From positions 42,757,150 to 42,821,149 of the forward strand of contig CM018695.1 of the NCBI GenBank assembly GCA_009363875.1: a stretch of DNA of 64,000 nt, given 5' to 3'. The DNA comes from Mikania micrantha (Eukaryota; Streptophyta; Magnoliopsida; Asterales; Asteraceae). The position numbers and the translations under genes are program-made. Numbering within the stretch: the stretch's first letter is position 1; every line of letters starts with the position of its first letter. This document shows, in pieces, positions 21,296 to 31,357 of this stretch. The notes beneath the pieces are model-generated. The model searched no databases and was not told the origin of the DNA. It saw only the letters and a program-made list of their open reading frames with translations.

Positions 21296-23189
21296 GAGGT
21301 GACGATGGGCGATGATGACAATGATGCGAAGGTCTGAGCCCATCTTTTTTAGTGGTTGGTGTTTGTGTTTTCTGATGATGTAATGATTTTAAACAATAGC
21401 TCTTTAGGAAAGTCCCCTAGAATTGGGGCAGACAATATTAGAAGTCAAAGTGGAGGGACCATGAGTTTCATGGCGAAGCTTTGATCTTCTTTTTAACTTT
21501 TGTTTTAACATATCAAATGGAGGGACCATGAGTTTCATGGCGAAGTTTGATATGTTAAACTTTTAAATGTTTTTTTTTTTTTTTGGATTGTGGATATAAT
21601 AACTAGGTTGGATTATATTTCAGTGTTTCCTAACTTATTTTCAGATATCCTTAAATATTTTGGAATATTTTAAATTTAACAAATGCTATCATTCTGTTTG
21701 ACTTGAGTTGTTTAACTCTTCATACGTCAAACATTTAAGTCAAGAATAGTTCTTCACAAGTTTTATCAGGTATTCTTAGGAATAAAAAATAATTAGGTAT
21801 AGTCTTAAACTCAATCTGAATATCAAATATTATATCCAGTTTTGAATATTTATTTCAGAGTTTTTATTCATGAGTATAGTTATAATTTTTAAGACACGTT
21901 CGAATATTCATAAGCATTCATTAATTTAATTAATATTCATAAAGATTAGATTTCGTATTTGTTCATATGTTCTATTGAAGAGTGTTTAGAGCATATTTCA
22001 GGTGACTAATATATACCCGAAATATTTAGGAATAAATAAGGATATTCTAAGCTATATTTAGCCTAATTTGGCTAGTGTCTTAATTGTATGCATGGTCGAA
22101 AATAATTTAGATATATGCTTAAAAATTATTGATGTAACATTTTGTATAAAGAAAGATGTAGTGCATACTATCAATTATTAAAATATGTTTCCAAATATTC
22201 AAAAATGAAAAATATCATAGTAAATTAGAAGAGTTAAGAAACAGGTACCAATTTCGGGAGATAGTAGATTTAGTTTGAAATCTTCTTCGTTCCTGTTATG
22301 ATATCAAAAACATTCCATACCTGAATATCCCCAATTGTTTTGCGATATTCCTGAGTATCCTTGAAAGTCAGTCCTGCACAAATAAAAAAACAAGAAAACT
22401 TGGGACAAGCCCAAGATACTGGCGACAAGGCCGATTAAACTGGCGACTATGGCCGGAATACTGGCGACTAAGGCCGGAATACTGGCGACTAAGGCCGGAA
22501 TACTGGCGACAAGGCCGAGATACTGGCGACTGAGGCCACTGGCGACTAAGGCCGGAATACTGGCGACTAAGGCCGGAATACTGGCGACTGAGGCCACTGG
22601 CGACTAAGGCCGGAATACTGGCGACTAAGGCCGGGATACTGGCGACTAGGCCAGAATTCGGAGGATCCCTGGTAATAGTTTTTGAAAATGAAATTGTCAG
22701 CCACTCATGCGTGTACTGGTCCCAAAATCTCCAACTATACCGGGATATTTCGAAGGATCCTTATTTATAGCCCTTGATAATGAAATTGTCAGCCACTCAT
22801 GCGTGTACTGGTCCCATCATCTCAAACTATAATAGGATAAACGTGCGCAACTGGCGAGGGCATGAGCCCTAAGTCTTCATGAGAGACAAGAGTCTCTTGA
22901 GTTTTGATTTCAGGTCAAAACTTTGCAGCTGGACATAAAGTCAGTGCGGGGTCTTCATCAAGTTCTGATTTCAGGTCAGATCTTGGGTTAAGACATAAAG
23001 TCTCATCTCTTCTCCTGCTATACCTACAAAACAATAAGATTTTTGCATTGCTGGGAACCAGGAATCCTGATGCCCCTCGTATGCTTGATTAGTAGCATGG
23101 TAATTAGGAATATACAAGAATATATAGGCATATGTAAGAATAATTATAAATATTCAGAAATACGAATGCAGAGTGTAACTTAATAAGTT
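21296..23189 (-). other. Tat-1 non-coding tail between pol and the antisense gene
   Basis: It is AT-rich with no gene. Near 21440-21545 GGAGGGACCATGAGTTTCATGG occurs twice, about 67 bp apart; related ATGAAACTCAT motifs occur in Tat-2 (near 52305) and Tat-3 (near 62362 and 62440). At 22413-22655 lies a 21-bp repeat array. A 30-bp segment containing CCACTCATGCGTGTACTGG occurs twice, near 22695 and 22786, and both copies are also found inverted in Tat-2 (near 50770 and 50865). Confidence 0.7.
22413..22655. repeat. 21-bp tandem repeat in Tat-1 tail
   Basis: There are about 12 copies of GGCGACTAAGGCCGGAATACT, with some shortened units (GGCGACTGAGGCCACT) and variants. The equivalent array in Tat-2 is at 50955-51140 in the opposite orientation, matching that element's strand. 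A repeat-coded ORF (VASIPAL heptads) crosses it but is explained by the 21-bp period. Confidence 0.9.
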
Positions 23190-26100
23190 TTAAATAAAGT
23201 ACAACTTAAGATGAATGGCATTCCAAGATCTTGGAAGAGGTTCTCCTTCCATGTTGGTTAACTTGTATGCACCTTTTCCAGCTTCGGAATCTATCCTATA
23301 GGGTCCTTCCCATTTCGGAGCAAGTTTTCCATCAGCTGGGTTGGTGGTATTCTGAAATGCCTTTCTTAGAACCAAGTCACCAACTTGAAATCTTCGTATC
23401 CTAATATTCTTGTTATATGATTTGGCTGTCTTTTGTTGATATGTTGCCATCCTTATCCTTGCAATATCCCTAAGTTCATCAATAGTATCTAGATCCTCAG
23501 AGAGTGTTTCCTTATTGGATTCTAGATTTTGCAGGCTTAACCTTGCGGTAGGGATAACCATTTCAGTTGGGAGAACGGCTTCAGAACCATACACTAAGGA
23601 GAATGGCGTTTGACCAGTTGCATTCTTTGTGGTTGTTCTATCAGCCCATAGGACAAATGGAAGTTCTTCAGCCCACTTTCCTTTCTTGGATCCCAACTTT
23701 TTCTTAAGGTTGTTGATTATAATCTTGTTGCTTGATTCTGTTTGACCATTACCTTGAGGATGAACAGGTGTAGAGGTGATCATCTTTATGCCCCAGCTTT
23801 CACAAAAGTTTGTGGTCCTTTTGCCTATAAATTGAGACCCATTGTCACAAGTGATTTCTGCGGGTATTCCAAATCTGGTCAGGATATTCCTCTTTATGAA
23901 TGAGATGACTTCTTTTTCTCTAACTTGTACGAAGGCTTCTGCCTCAATCCATTTTGAGAAATAATATGTCATAGCAAGCATAAACACCTTTCCTCCAGGT
24001 GTTTTGGGTAGCTTTCCTACTATATCCATTCCCCATTTCATGAATGGCCATGATGAGACTATTGGATGTAGAGGTTCAGCTGGTTGATGAGGTATATTGC
24101 TATGTCTCTGACAAGCATCACATTTCTGGGAATAAGACATAGCGTCTCTTCTCATAGTTGGCCAAAAGTATCCTGTTCTCAGGATCTTTGAGAATAATGC
24201 TCTACCCCCAGTGTGGTTTCCACAATCTCCTTCATGGATATCTTTCATTACTTCCAAACTTTCGGGTTTCTCCAAACACCTTAAGTATGGGCCTGATATT
24301 GATTTCCTATATAAGATATCTCGTATGATTGTGTATCTAGATACTTTTGCTTTAAAAGCTCTAGGATTTGTTTCTTCATCAGGTATTTTTCCTGTTTGAA
24401 GATAGTTCTTGATAGGGGTAGTCCAGGATATTTCATGTGCTTCTGAGTGAAGAACTTCGGTATTCTCGGGTTCACTATCCTGATCTATATCCTGCAAATC
24501 TATCGCTGGTCTTAAAATATGTAGGATAGGAATATTAATATCTTCAGGAATTCTTAGGGATGATGCTAAGTTTGCCAATGCATCCGCCTCAGCATTCTCA
24601 TCTCTTGGTACTTGAGCGATATCAAAGTAGTAAAAATATCCTGAAATATCCTTAACTATTTCTAAGTATTTTGCAAATTTATCTCCTTTAGTCATATAAG
24701 ATCCATTAAATTGATTGGCTATTAGTAGGGAATCGACAAAAACATGTAAGTTTCTAATGTTCATATCCCTAGCTAATTGAAGTCCTGCTATTAGGGCTTC
24801 GTATTCTGCTTCATTGTTAGTTGCTTGAAATTCGCAACTAATCGATTGGGGTATTATGTCCCCCTGTGGCGATTTTAGTATAATGCCTAGTCCTGTTCCT
24901 CTTATATTCGAAGATCCATCTGTGAATAAAGTCCACTCACCAGTATCCTCATCTAAGAGTTTTACTTCTAGATCCACTTCTGGTTGTAGATCACTACTAA
25001 AATCAGCCACAAAGTCTGCTAAAGCTTGTGACTTGATTGTTGTCCTTGGTTCATAGATCAAATCGTAGGTGCTGAGTTTAACTGACCATTTTGCCATCCT
25101 TCCTGATAGCTCCGGTTTTCTCAGCACAGATTTGACAGGATAATTTGTTTTAATGTGTATTCTATGTGTTTCAAAGTAATGTCTTAGCTTAGTTGATGCC
25201 ATAACCAAAGCTAAAATTAGCTTTTCTAAATGAGAATATCTAGTCTCAGCATCTACTAAGCTCTTACTTACATAGTATACAGGGTGCTGTGATCCCTTAT
25301 GATCCTTAACTAACACAGCACTTACAGTAGTTCGGGATACTGCTAAGTATAGTGATAGTGGTTCACCATTTTCTGGTCTCATAAGCAACGGTGGTGAGGA
25401 TAAATATTCTTTTAGATCCTGAAGTGCCTTCTCATGCTCTGCATCCCATTGGAACTTCTTATTCTTTTTAAGGATATCGTAGAATCCTTTAAATTTTTCG
25501 GAAGACCTTGAGATGAATCTATTAAGTGCAGCTATTCTTCCCGTTAATTTTTGTACTTCTTTTATGTTCTTTGGGGATTTGAGGTTTAAGATTGCTTGAA
25601 TTTGTTCCGGGCTAGCCTCTATCCCTCTTTTAGTGACCATATATCCCAAGAACTTTCCTGATCTTACCCCAAAATGACACTTAGATGGGTTAAGTTTCAT
25701 ATTATAGTGGTCCAGGATATCGAAGGATTCCTGAAGATCCTTAAGGTGATTCTCAGTTATTTTCGATTTGACCACCATATCATCTATATATACTTCCATA
25801 GTGTCCCCCAGTTTCTCTTTGAACATCATGTTAACGAGTCTCTGGTATGTGGCTCCAGCATTCTTCAAGCCAAATGGCATTGCTGTATAGCAATATATTC
25901 CTGTTGGCGTCATGAAAGCTGTGTCTTCTTGGTCCGAAGGTTCCATTTGAATTTGTTGAAAGCCTGCTGATGCGTCCATGAAAGTTAACATTTCATGTCC
26001 TGCTGTTGCATCTACCATGGAATCTATATGTGGTAATGGAAATGGGTCTTTAGGACAAGCCTTGTTGAGGTCTGTGTAATCTACACAAACTCTCCACTTT

Positions 26101-26495
26101 CCATTCTTCTTTTGAACCACGACTACGTTGGCTAGCCACTTTGGAAATTTCACCTCTCTAATCATTTTTGCTTTTAGGAGTTTCTCTACTTCCTCTTGAA
26201 TGATTAGATTTCTTTCGGGTGCAAACTTCCTTCTCTTCTGGTGGACAGGCTTAATATTCCTATCTATTCCTAATTTATGTGTAATCACATCTGAGGATAT
26301 TCCTGTCATATCCTCATGTTTCCATGCGAATGTGGAAACTCTTGATTTCAGAAAAGAAATCAGTTTCTTTTCAATATCCTCAGGGATACTAGTTCCTATA
26401 AGGACTTTTACCTCAGGATCATCGGGATTTAAAGGTATTTCCTTTACTTCTTTTTCCCTATATTCCTGAGTATCCCCAAGGTCGCACTTTGATTG
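23190..26495 (-). CDS. Tat-1 pol: RT, RNase H, archaeal-type RNase H, integrase
   Basis: This is one uninterrupted frame from the amber codon at 26498-26496 to the TAA at 23190. Counting from the first Met (26309), RT has the catalytic Asp at 112 (TFMDAS) and YIDD at 174-177. The resident RNase H at about 315-440 is degenerate (LYLAVSRTTVSAVL has lost the usual Asp). A second, archaeal-type RNase H follows at about 460-580 (FTDGSS D464, NEAEYEAL, VFVDSLL D526, ADALANLA D577), the mark of the Tat lineage. Integrase has H699 and C730-C733 zinc-site residues and the triad D762, D822, E858 with D-35-E spacing. The motif AMTYYFSKW has Tyr where Tat-2 has Asp, a non-catalytic position. Expression probably needs readthrough of the UAG. 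Confidence 0.93.
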   Translation of the reverse strand, partial: QSKCDLGDTQEYREKEVKEIPLNPDDPEVKVLIGTSIPEDIEKKLISFLKSRVSTFAWKHEDMTGISSDVITHKLGIDRNIKPVHQKRRKFAPERNLIIQEEVEKLLKAKMIREVKFPKWLANVVVVQKKNGKWRVCVDYTDLNKACPKDPFPLPHIDSMVDATAGHEMLTFMDASAGFQQIQMEPSDQEDTAFMTPTGIYCYTAMPFGLKNAGATYQRLVNMMFKEKLGDTMEVYIDDMVVKSKITENHLKDLQESFDILDHYNMKLNPSKCHFGVRSGKFLGYMVTKRGIEASPEQIQAILNLKSPKNIKEVQKLTGRIAALNRFISRSSEKFKGFYDILKKNKKFQWDAEHEKALQDLKEYLSSPPLLMRPENGEPLSLYLAVSRTTVSAVLVKDHKGSQHPVYYVSKSLVDAETRYSHLEKLILALVMASTKLRHYFETHRIHIKTNYPVKSVLRKPELSGRMAKWSVKLSTYDLIYEPRTTIKSQALADFVADFSSDLQPEVDLEVKLLDEDTGEWTLFTDGSSNIRGTGLGIILKSPQGDIIPQSISCEFQATNNEAEYEALIAGLQLARDMNIRNLHVFVDSLLIANQFNGSYMTKGDKFAKYLEIVKDISGYFYYFDIAQVPRDENAEADALANLASSLRIPEDINIPILHILRPAIDLQDIDQDSEPENTEVLHSEAHEISWTTPIKNYLQTGKIPDEETNPRAFKAKVSRYTIIRDILYRKSISGPYLRCLEKPESLEVMKDIHEGDCGNHTGGRALFSKILRTGYFWPTMRRDAMSYSQKCDACQRHSNIPHQPAEPLHPIVSSWPFMKWGMDIVGKLPKTPGGKVFMLAMTYYFSKWIEAEAFVQVREKEVISFIKRNILTRFGIPAEITCDNGSQFIGKRTTNFCESWGIKMITSTPVHPQGNGQTESSNKIIINNLKKKLGSKKGKWAEELPFVLWADRTTTKNATGQTPFSLVYGSEAVLPTEMVIPTARLSLQNLESNKETLSEDLDTIDELRDIARIRMATYQQKTAKSYNKNIRIRRFQVGDLVLRKAFQNTTNPADGKLAPKWEGPYRIDSEAGKGAYKLTNMEGEPLPRSWNAIHLKLYFI

Positions 26496-26498
26496 CTA
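26484..26498 (-). promoter_or_regulatory. Amber stop in readthrough context between gag-protease and pol (Tat-1)
   Basis: On the minus strand the sequence is GCG TAG CAA TCA AAG, with the TAG at 26498-26496 in frame with both the protease upstream and RT downstream. UAG-CAA-UCA fits the leaky-stop consensus UAG-CAR-YYA. Tat-2 has the identical TAG CAA TCA at 47049-47057. Confidence 0.75.
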
Positions 26499-28692
26499 CG
26501 CGGGTGAGGGCCTAGTTGTTCCCTTCATTGAAGACGAGTAGCACTCCTTGGCTTCCTGCTGGTCACTGTTGATCTTCACCACTCCCCACGGTGTCGGTAG
26601 CTTGACACATTGATGGTAGGTCGAAGGGACTGCTTTCATGTCATGTATCCAAGGTCTACCTAGTATAATATTGTAACAGGAAAGGGAATCTATAATACAA
26701 AAGCGTTGCATAGAGTTTACCCCCTCGATGTATACCGGTAGTTTGATTTCTCCAACAGTGGCTTTAGTTTCGCCACTGAACCCGACTAGGATCAGAGATT
26801 TAGTCGTTATCTCTGATTCAGGAATGTTCATCCTTTTTAGTGTTTCTAATTGGATGATGTTGACCGAGCTTCCTCCATCTATCAGTATCCTGCGTACATA
26901 GTGGTTAGCGACATATAAAGTAATGACTAACCCATCATGGTGAGGATCCAGGATATCCTTGCGGTCTTGTTCTTCAAAAGACACCACTGTTTCAGTGGTG
27001 AGTGTTGATGTCTTTGTGGGTCTCTCTCCGTTTTCCATCTTGGCTTCTTTAGCATGTCTTCTAGCTGCAGAATAAGAGGTACCACAAATATCAGAACCAC
27101 CAGAAATAAAGTTGATTACCTTTGCATCTTTAGGTGGAGATGTTGCTCTTTTTGGGAATCCGTTGGGATCCTGTCTTCTTTCTTTCTTCTTTCCCAGTAG
27201 TTCTTTAAGATGACCTTTGCTTAGTAGGTAGCTTATTTCCTTCCTTAATGCAATGCAGTCTTCCGTTATGTGGCCGAAGTCCTCATGAAAGGCGCACCAC
27301 TTGGATTTATCCCTTGTCGCAAACTTCTTTTCCTTTGGTGGCCACCTGGCTTTTTCACCTAAATCCTGCATGGCACACATTAATTCAGGGATATCAACAG
27401 AAAAACAATATTCTGATATCCTGGGATATTCTTCGTCATCCTCATCTTCTTCCACAGAGTTGATCTTATGGCTATCGGTCTTGTAGTATGGCTTAGATTT
27501 GAATGATTTGCTGTTAGGTGAATCCAATTTTCTCTTTCCTTGATCATTGGGAGGCGTCGTAGTGATCCTTTTCTGGTGAGTCCCTTTGTAAACCCATCTT
27601 AAATGCTTGAACAGCCGTAGTGATATCGAGATTAGGGATATCCAGGGATTCTTTGCCAAATTTGTTGACATAACTTCTGAGGGATTCGTCGGATCCCTGG
27701 GTTACCCTATAGAGATCACTAGTCAGCCTTTCAAATGTCCTGCTACAAGAAAACTGATTGTTAAACAGATTAATTAGGTGAGCAAATGAAGTAATAGAGT
27801 AGGGAGGAACGTTAAGCAGCCATTTTAGGGCTGCCCCTGTTAGTGTTGAACCAAATCCTTTACATAAGCATGCTTCCTTCAGATGCGGGGGTATAGGGTT
27901 AGTTTCCATTCTTTCCCTATATTGCGCCACATGTTCTTCAGGATCAGTGGTTCCATCATACAACTTCATCGTTGGAGTTTGAAATCTTTTCGGGATTTCA
28001 GCATCACATATGGGTGGAGCAAATCTGGATATCCTGTGAGTGGTTGTTGGTACTTCCGGGATAGGTTTGACTATTCCTGGTACAGTTGAGATCATATCCC
28101 GGAGTTTTTGTATTTCCTTGGCCACTTGAGGAGATATCCCTGAATCCTGCGAAGAAGCAAGATTAGTAGTTTCAAATGGAGAATAATTATAAGTGTTGCT
28201 AGTAATGGGAGTTAGATAAGAAGTTCCCGGGATATTCGTATTATCCCGAGATATCCTTAACCCTTGAGATCCCGACGGATCTCCCAGACTAGTCTGCATA
28301 GGAATAAAGTCTCCAGAGTGGTTTCCGGATATCCCTGATGTCCCAAAATCAAGGATTTTTGGAATTATTGGAGTAGTAGTCTCTGGTCGTTTATTCTTTT
28401 CAGCCTTCAAATTCTCCATTTCTCTAAGAAGCCTCTGATTCATTTTCTGTTGATCCAACATTTGTTGCTGAACCTGTTGAAACATACTCAAAATTTCATT
28501 GTTAGAAACAAGTATAGGAACAGAAGTGGTCATCTTTGTTGATGGAGCACTTTCAGCCACAAATGTGGTTTTCTTCCCAGGATTGCTAGGATTATCTGAC
28601 TTCTTGGAAAAAACAGGAATCTGCGAGGATATGTTAGCAGTAGTAGCAGAAATAATAGGTAATGAAGAAGTTGATCTCGGTTGTGAAGCCAT
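26496..28692 (-). pseudogene. Tat-1 gag-protease with a 98-nt deletion
   Basis: The ATG is at 28692-28690 (MASQPRSTSS). The gag capsid-like domain (MKLYDGTTDPEEHVAQY...GAALKWLLNVPP...FERLTSDLYRVTQG...SLRSYVNKF) is intact to MGLQRDSP. There about 98 nt present in Tat-2 (from CCATTTTATG to GATAAAGAAAT) are missing between CCA repeats near 27571, and the frame shifts so that the ORF ends at 27544. The correct frame resumes with the His/Cys motif (WCAFHEDFGHITEDC), then an aspartic protease (ILIDGGSSVNIIQ) and the amber stop. A full Gag-protease cannot be made from this copy, although the rest of the element looks functional. Confidence 0.9.
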
Positions 28693-28757
28693 TTTTCACT
28701 GTATCTTTCGGAAAAACGCCTTTAAACAAGGTTTTAATTATGAAAAACACAAGTTTG

Positions 28758-28774
28758 CCCCACGGTGGGCGCCA
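28758..28774 (-). other. Tat-1 primer-binding site
   Basis: Three bases from the 5' LTR, the minus strand reads TGGCGCCCACCGTGGGG. It is complementary in form to a tRNA 3' end (TGG...); the tRNA was not identified. In Tat-2 both CpGs of this site have become TG/CA (TGGTGCCCACCATGGG). Confidence 0.8.
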
Positions 28775-28777
28775 AAT

Positions 28778-29551
28778 TGTTTCGGGTAAAAATTAACAAG
28801 TATAACTTTTAGCAAAACCGAATTAGTTTTGTGAGGTATTGTGTTTAACAAATAAATATATTGAATATCACAAATATATGTTCAATATATCCTTAAATAT
28901 CCCTGAGGATCCCAAGGAATATTTCAGAATATAAAATGAGATATACAGCTTACACACGAGATTTATACGAGGAAAAGCCCTTAATCCCTTAGGATTGCCG
29001 GCATAAAAACCTCGGGAGGTGACAATCGTCACTCTGCCTTGTTTATATTAAACTAACAAAGTAAATAGTACAAAGAAAGAGCACAAATGATCGATTTCTA
29101 AGTGTTGATTGTCTTCGAATGTGTATAACACTGTAAATTCAATTGCGAGTAGTGAAAGAGTGATCAGATGTGTGCGAGTTGTTTTCTAAATCGATCATAA
29201 GCCTCAATTTATAGTCAAAAATATACAATATCACTCAAAAGTCGTTCCTTATAAATCGGTCCATTCTCCAATCATGCGTCGAACACTTCTTATGAACGTT
29301 GGCATGAATTCCACGTTTCTTCTTCTAGTTCCGGAAGAATAGGCATGCTTGTTACATAATCTGTTGACTTAATTCAAATATTAGTAGCACATGTGGAATT
29401 AAATAATAACAATAATATTTATATTATTATTATGTAGCAATCAAGTCATCAGATCACATAAAGTTATATACGCAAATATTCATAATTATCTTGAAATATT
29501 CCGTATCCCAAAATATTCTGAATTATAAGACAACTTTTTCCAGGTATAACA
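28778..29551 (-). mobile_element. Tat-1 5' LTR
   Basis: 774 bp, TG...CA ends, followed by target duplication GACAT at 29552-29556. On the minus strand TCGTATAAAT (28970-28961) is the best TATA candidate and lies in a block conserved in all Tat LTRs of the window. Tat-2 has TACAAAT there in both LTRs. Confidence 0.95.
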
Positions 29552-29556
29552 GACAT

Positions 29557-30415
29557 GATGATTGAGCCTTATTTGACTCAATCAATTAGACTTAGTTGTT
29601 GGTGGTGTCCAAGTTGTACCGTCTCACACGTGGCCCATATCAGGCTTGACTCCGAGGAGTCTACCTGTATGTGTCGGGACTTTACGATGTGCCCATATCA
29701 ACTTGACCTATAAGGTCTACTGTACCTGTCGGGACTTTCATGATGTGCCCATATCAGCTTGACCCTCAGGCCTACTGTACGTGTCGGGACTTTAGGATAT
29801 CCTTTGATTTATGATCACCACTGTTCACTTGAATTCGTTTGATTATTTGATTTGTTTATTAATTCATGCCCATGTAGCTTGACTATAAAAGTCTACTACT
29901 TATGACGGGACTTTCCATGTGTTAACACGTGGTCTCGAACTGCATATAACTGACATCCACCGTAATTTGATCGTTAATGATTTCATTAGATCTTAATGAT
30001 TTCGTTAGTTCTTTGATTCACACACGTATATGATTTACTTGATTTTGATCCTTAGGATTCCATGGCTACAACACTGTGTTTAGATTCTGATTTTTGATTC
30101 TTAGTTTGTTAACACCCAATGAATTAGATTTCCTTGGATTTGGTCTTTAGATTTAGCTTCCTTGATCACATTCTTAGTTTAGATTCGTTGAACTAGATCT
30201 TGATAGAGTAATTGTTTGGTTTAGAGTTAATGTCTTACTCATAAAGAGTAATTAATTTATTCGTTAGTTAAACCTGCATATAATTTACCTAAACAGAAGT
30301 CTAGGAATACAAACATGTATATAAAACATACAATAAGTAAAGGCATTTACGTAAAACATATTTAAATAAAAAGGTTTACGCATGCTTCTCAGCCCCGCGT
30401 TTGAAAACAAAAATG
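29557..30415 (-). mobile_element. Solo Tekay-like LTR, second part
   Basis: No gene. At about 29628-29795 an approximately 65-bp unit (GTGCCCATATCA.CTTGAC... GTCGGGACTTT) is repeated three times, with a weaker copy at 29868-29915. The last five bases, AAATG, are the SIRE target site. Confidence 0.8.
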
Positions 30416-31008
30416 TGTAGGATCAGTTGTTCTCATTTGATCAATATTAGGTTATAGCAGCGGAATTCAGAGATGAATTAGCATAGAATTAGCAAGAACA
30501 CTTTTAATCTAATAAAACAGTAACGAACAAATTGTTATAGAAAGAGAATTCTGCAAAAGGAATTAAAATCATTCAATGCTCTAACTTCGTGATGAATACA
30601 ATATGTCAACTGTCCTTATATAGAAACAGTGACGTCTGATGATGTCACATGATGTTGACACCTAACAGACAAAAGATAACAACTGAAATAAACAAAACTA
30701 CTGAGGATGTTTACAACGACTGAAGACATCCTCTTACAAAGACTGAAGAACTAAACTACTGAAAGTAAACTACAACATCTGATGAGTAAAATACTCATCA
30801 GACTTTTACAACTACTGAAAGAAAACTACTGAAGACAAAAACAGACATCACAACATCTGAAGACTAACACTTCAGCTGTTGTGAATAACTTCAGATCTTG
30901 TAATTCTTCAATGTGACTTTCAGCTGATGTGTTCTTCTTCAGTTGTTGTGTGTGTTGTGAGACTTAAAGGTTTTTCTGATCAGGCTCATTGGTTCTTTTA
31001 GTCCAACA
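30416..31008 (-). mobile_element. SIRE-like 3' LTR
   Basis: 593 bp, ends TGTAGGATCAG... and ...TTTAGTCCAACA. It contains a perfect 11-bp inverted repeat with a 3-nt loop (TCTGATGAGTA-AAA-TACTCATCAGA) at 30778-30802 and many ACTACTGAA/CATCTGAAGA motifs. Confidence 0.95.
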
Positions 31009-31357
31009 AACTCCCCCTGAACCAATGCAGCCAAAACCTTTAATTATTGACTGTCTCACTTATTTTGGTTTTCTAGGCTGAAAGATCGGTCTTTTTCTTT
31101 GAGATCAGCTTCAAAATGACCAATTAAGTACAGGCCTGGCAATCAGCAGCTTCTGAAAATCTGACTGGCAAAGGATGAGAGGGAACTCCATTGGGGAAAT
31201 GGACTATGAGCATTTACCCTTCTCATTGAAGCTACTGATCATAAATGAGTCTAAAAGACTCCCTGACATATGCTTCCAACAGACTAATTTTCTCTTCAGG
31301 TGTAAGCCTTTCTGGTTCTCCTTCAAAGAATGACTCAGGCCCATAATACTCAGATAA

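Larger units (their letters stand above)
18736..29551 (-). mobile_element. Tat-1: young, nearly complete Ty3/gypsy Tat element
   Basis: It is a 10,816-bp element with 774-bp LTRs at 18736-19509 and 28778-29551, flanked by GACAT at 18731-18735 and 29552-29556. Comparing the LTRs base by base I count 4 differences (0.5%), so the insertion is recent. Minus-strand order: 5' LTR, primer site, gag-protease, amber stop, RT-RNaseH-aRNH-integrase, tail with a 21-bp repeat array, then a spliced gene on the opposite strand, polypurine tract, 3' LTR. The known defect is a deletion in gag near 27571. It sits inside the solo LTR. Confidence 0.96.

Noticed and set aside
22304..22597. ORF encoding repeated VASIPAL heptads
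   Set aside because: It is a translation of the 21-bp tandem repeat; the Tat-2 array does not keep the frame.
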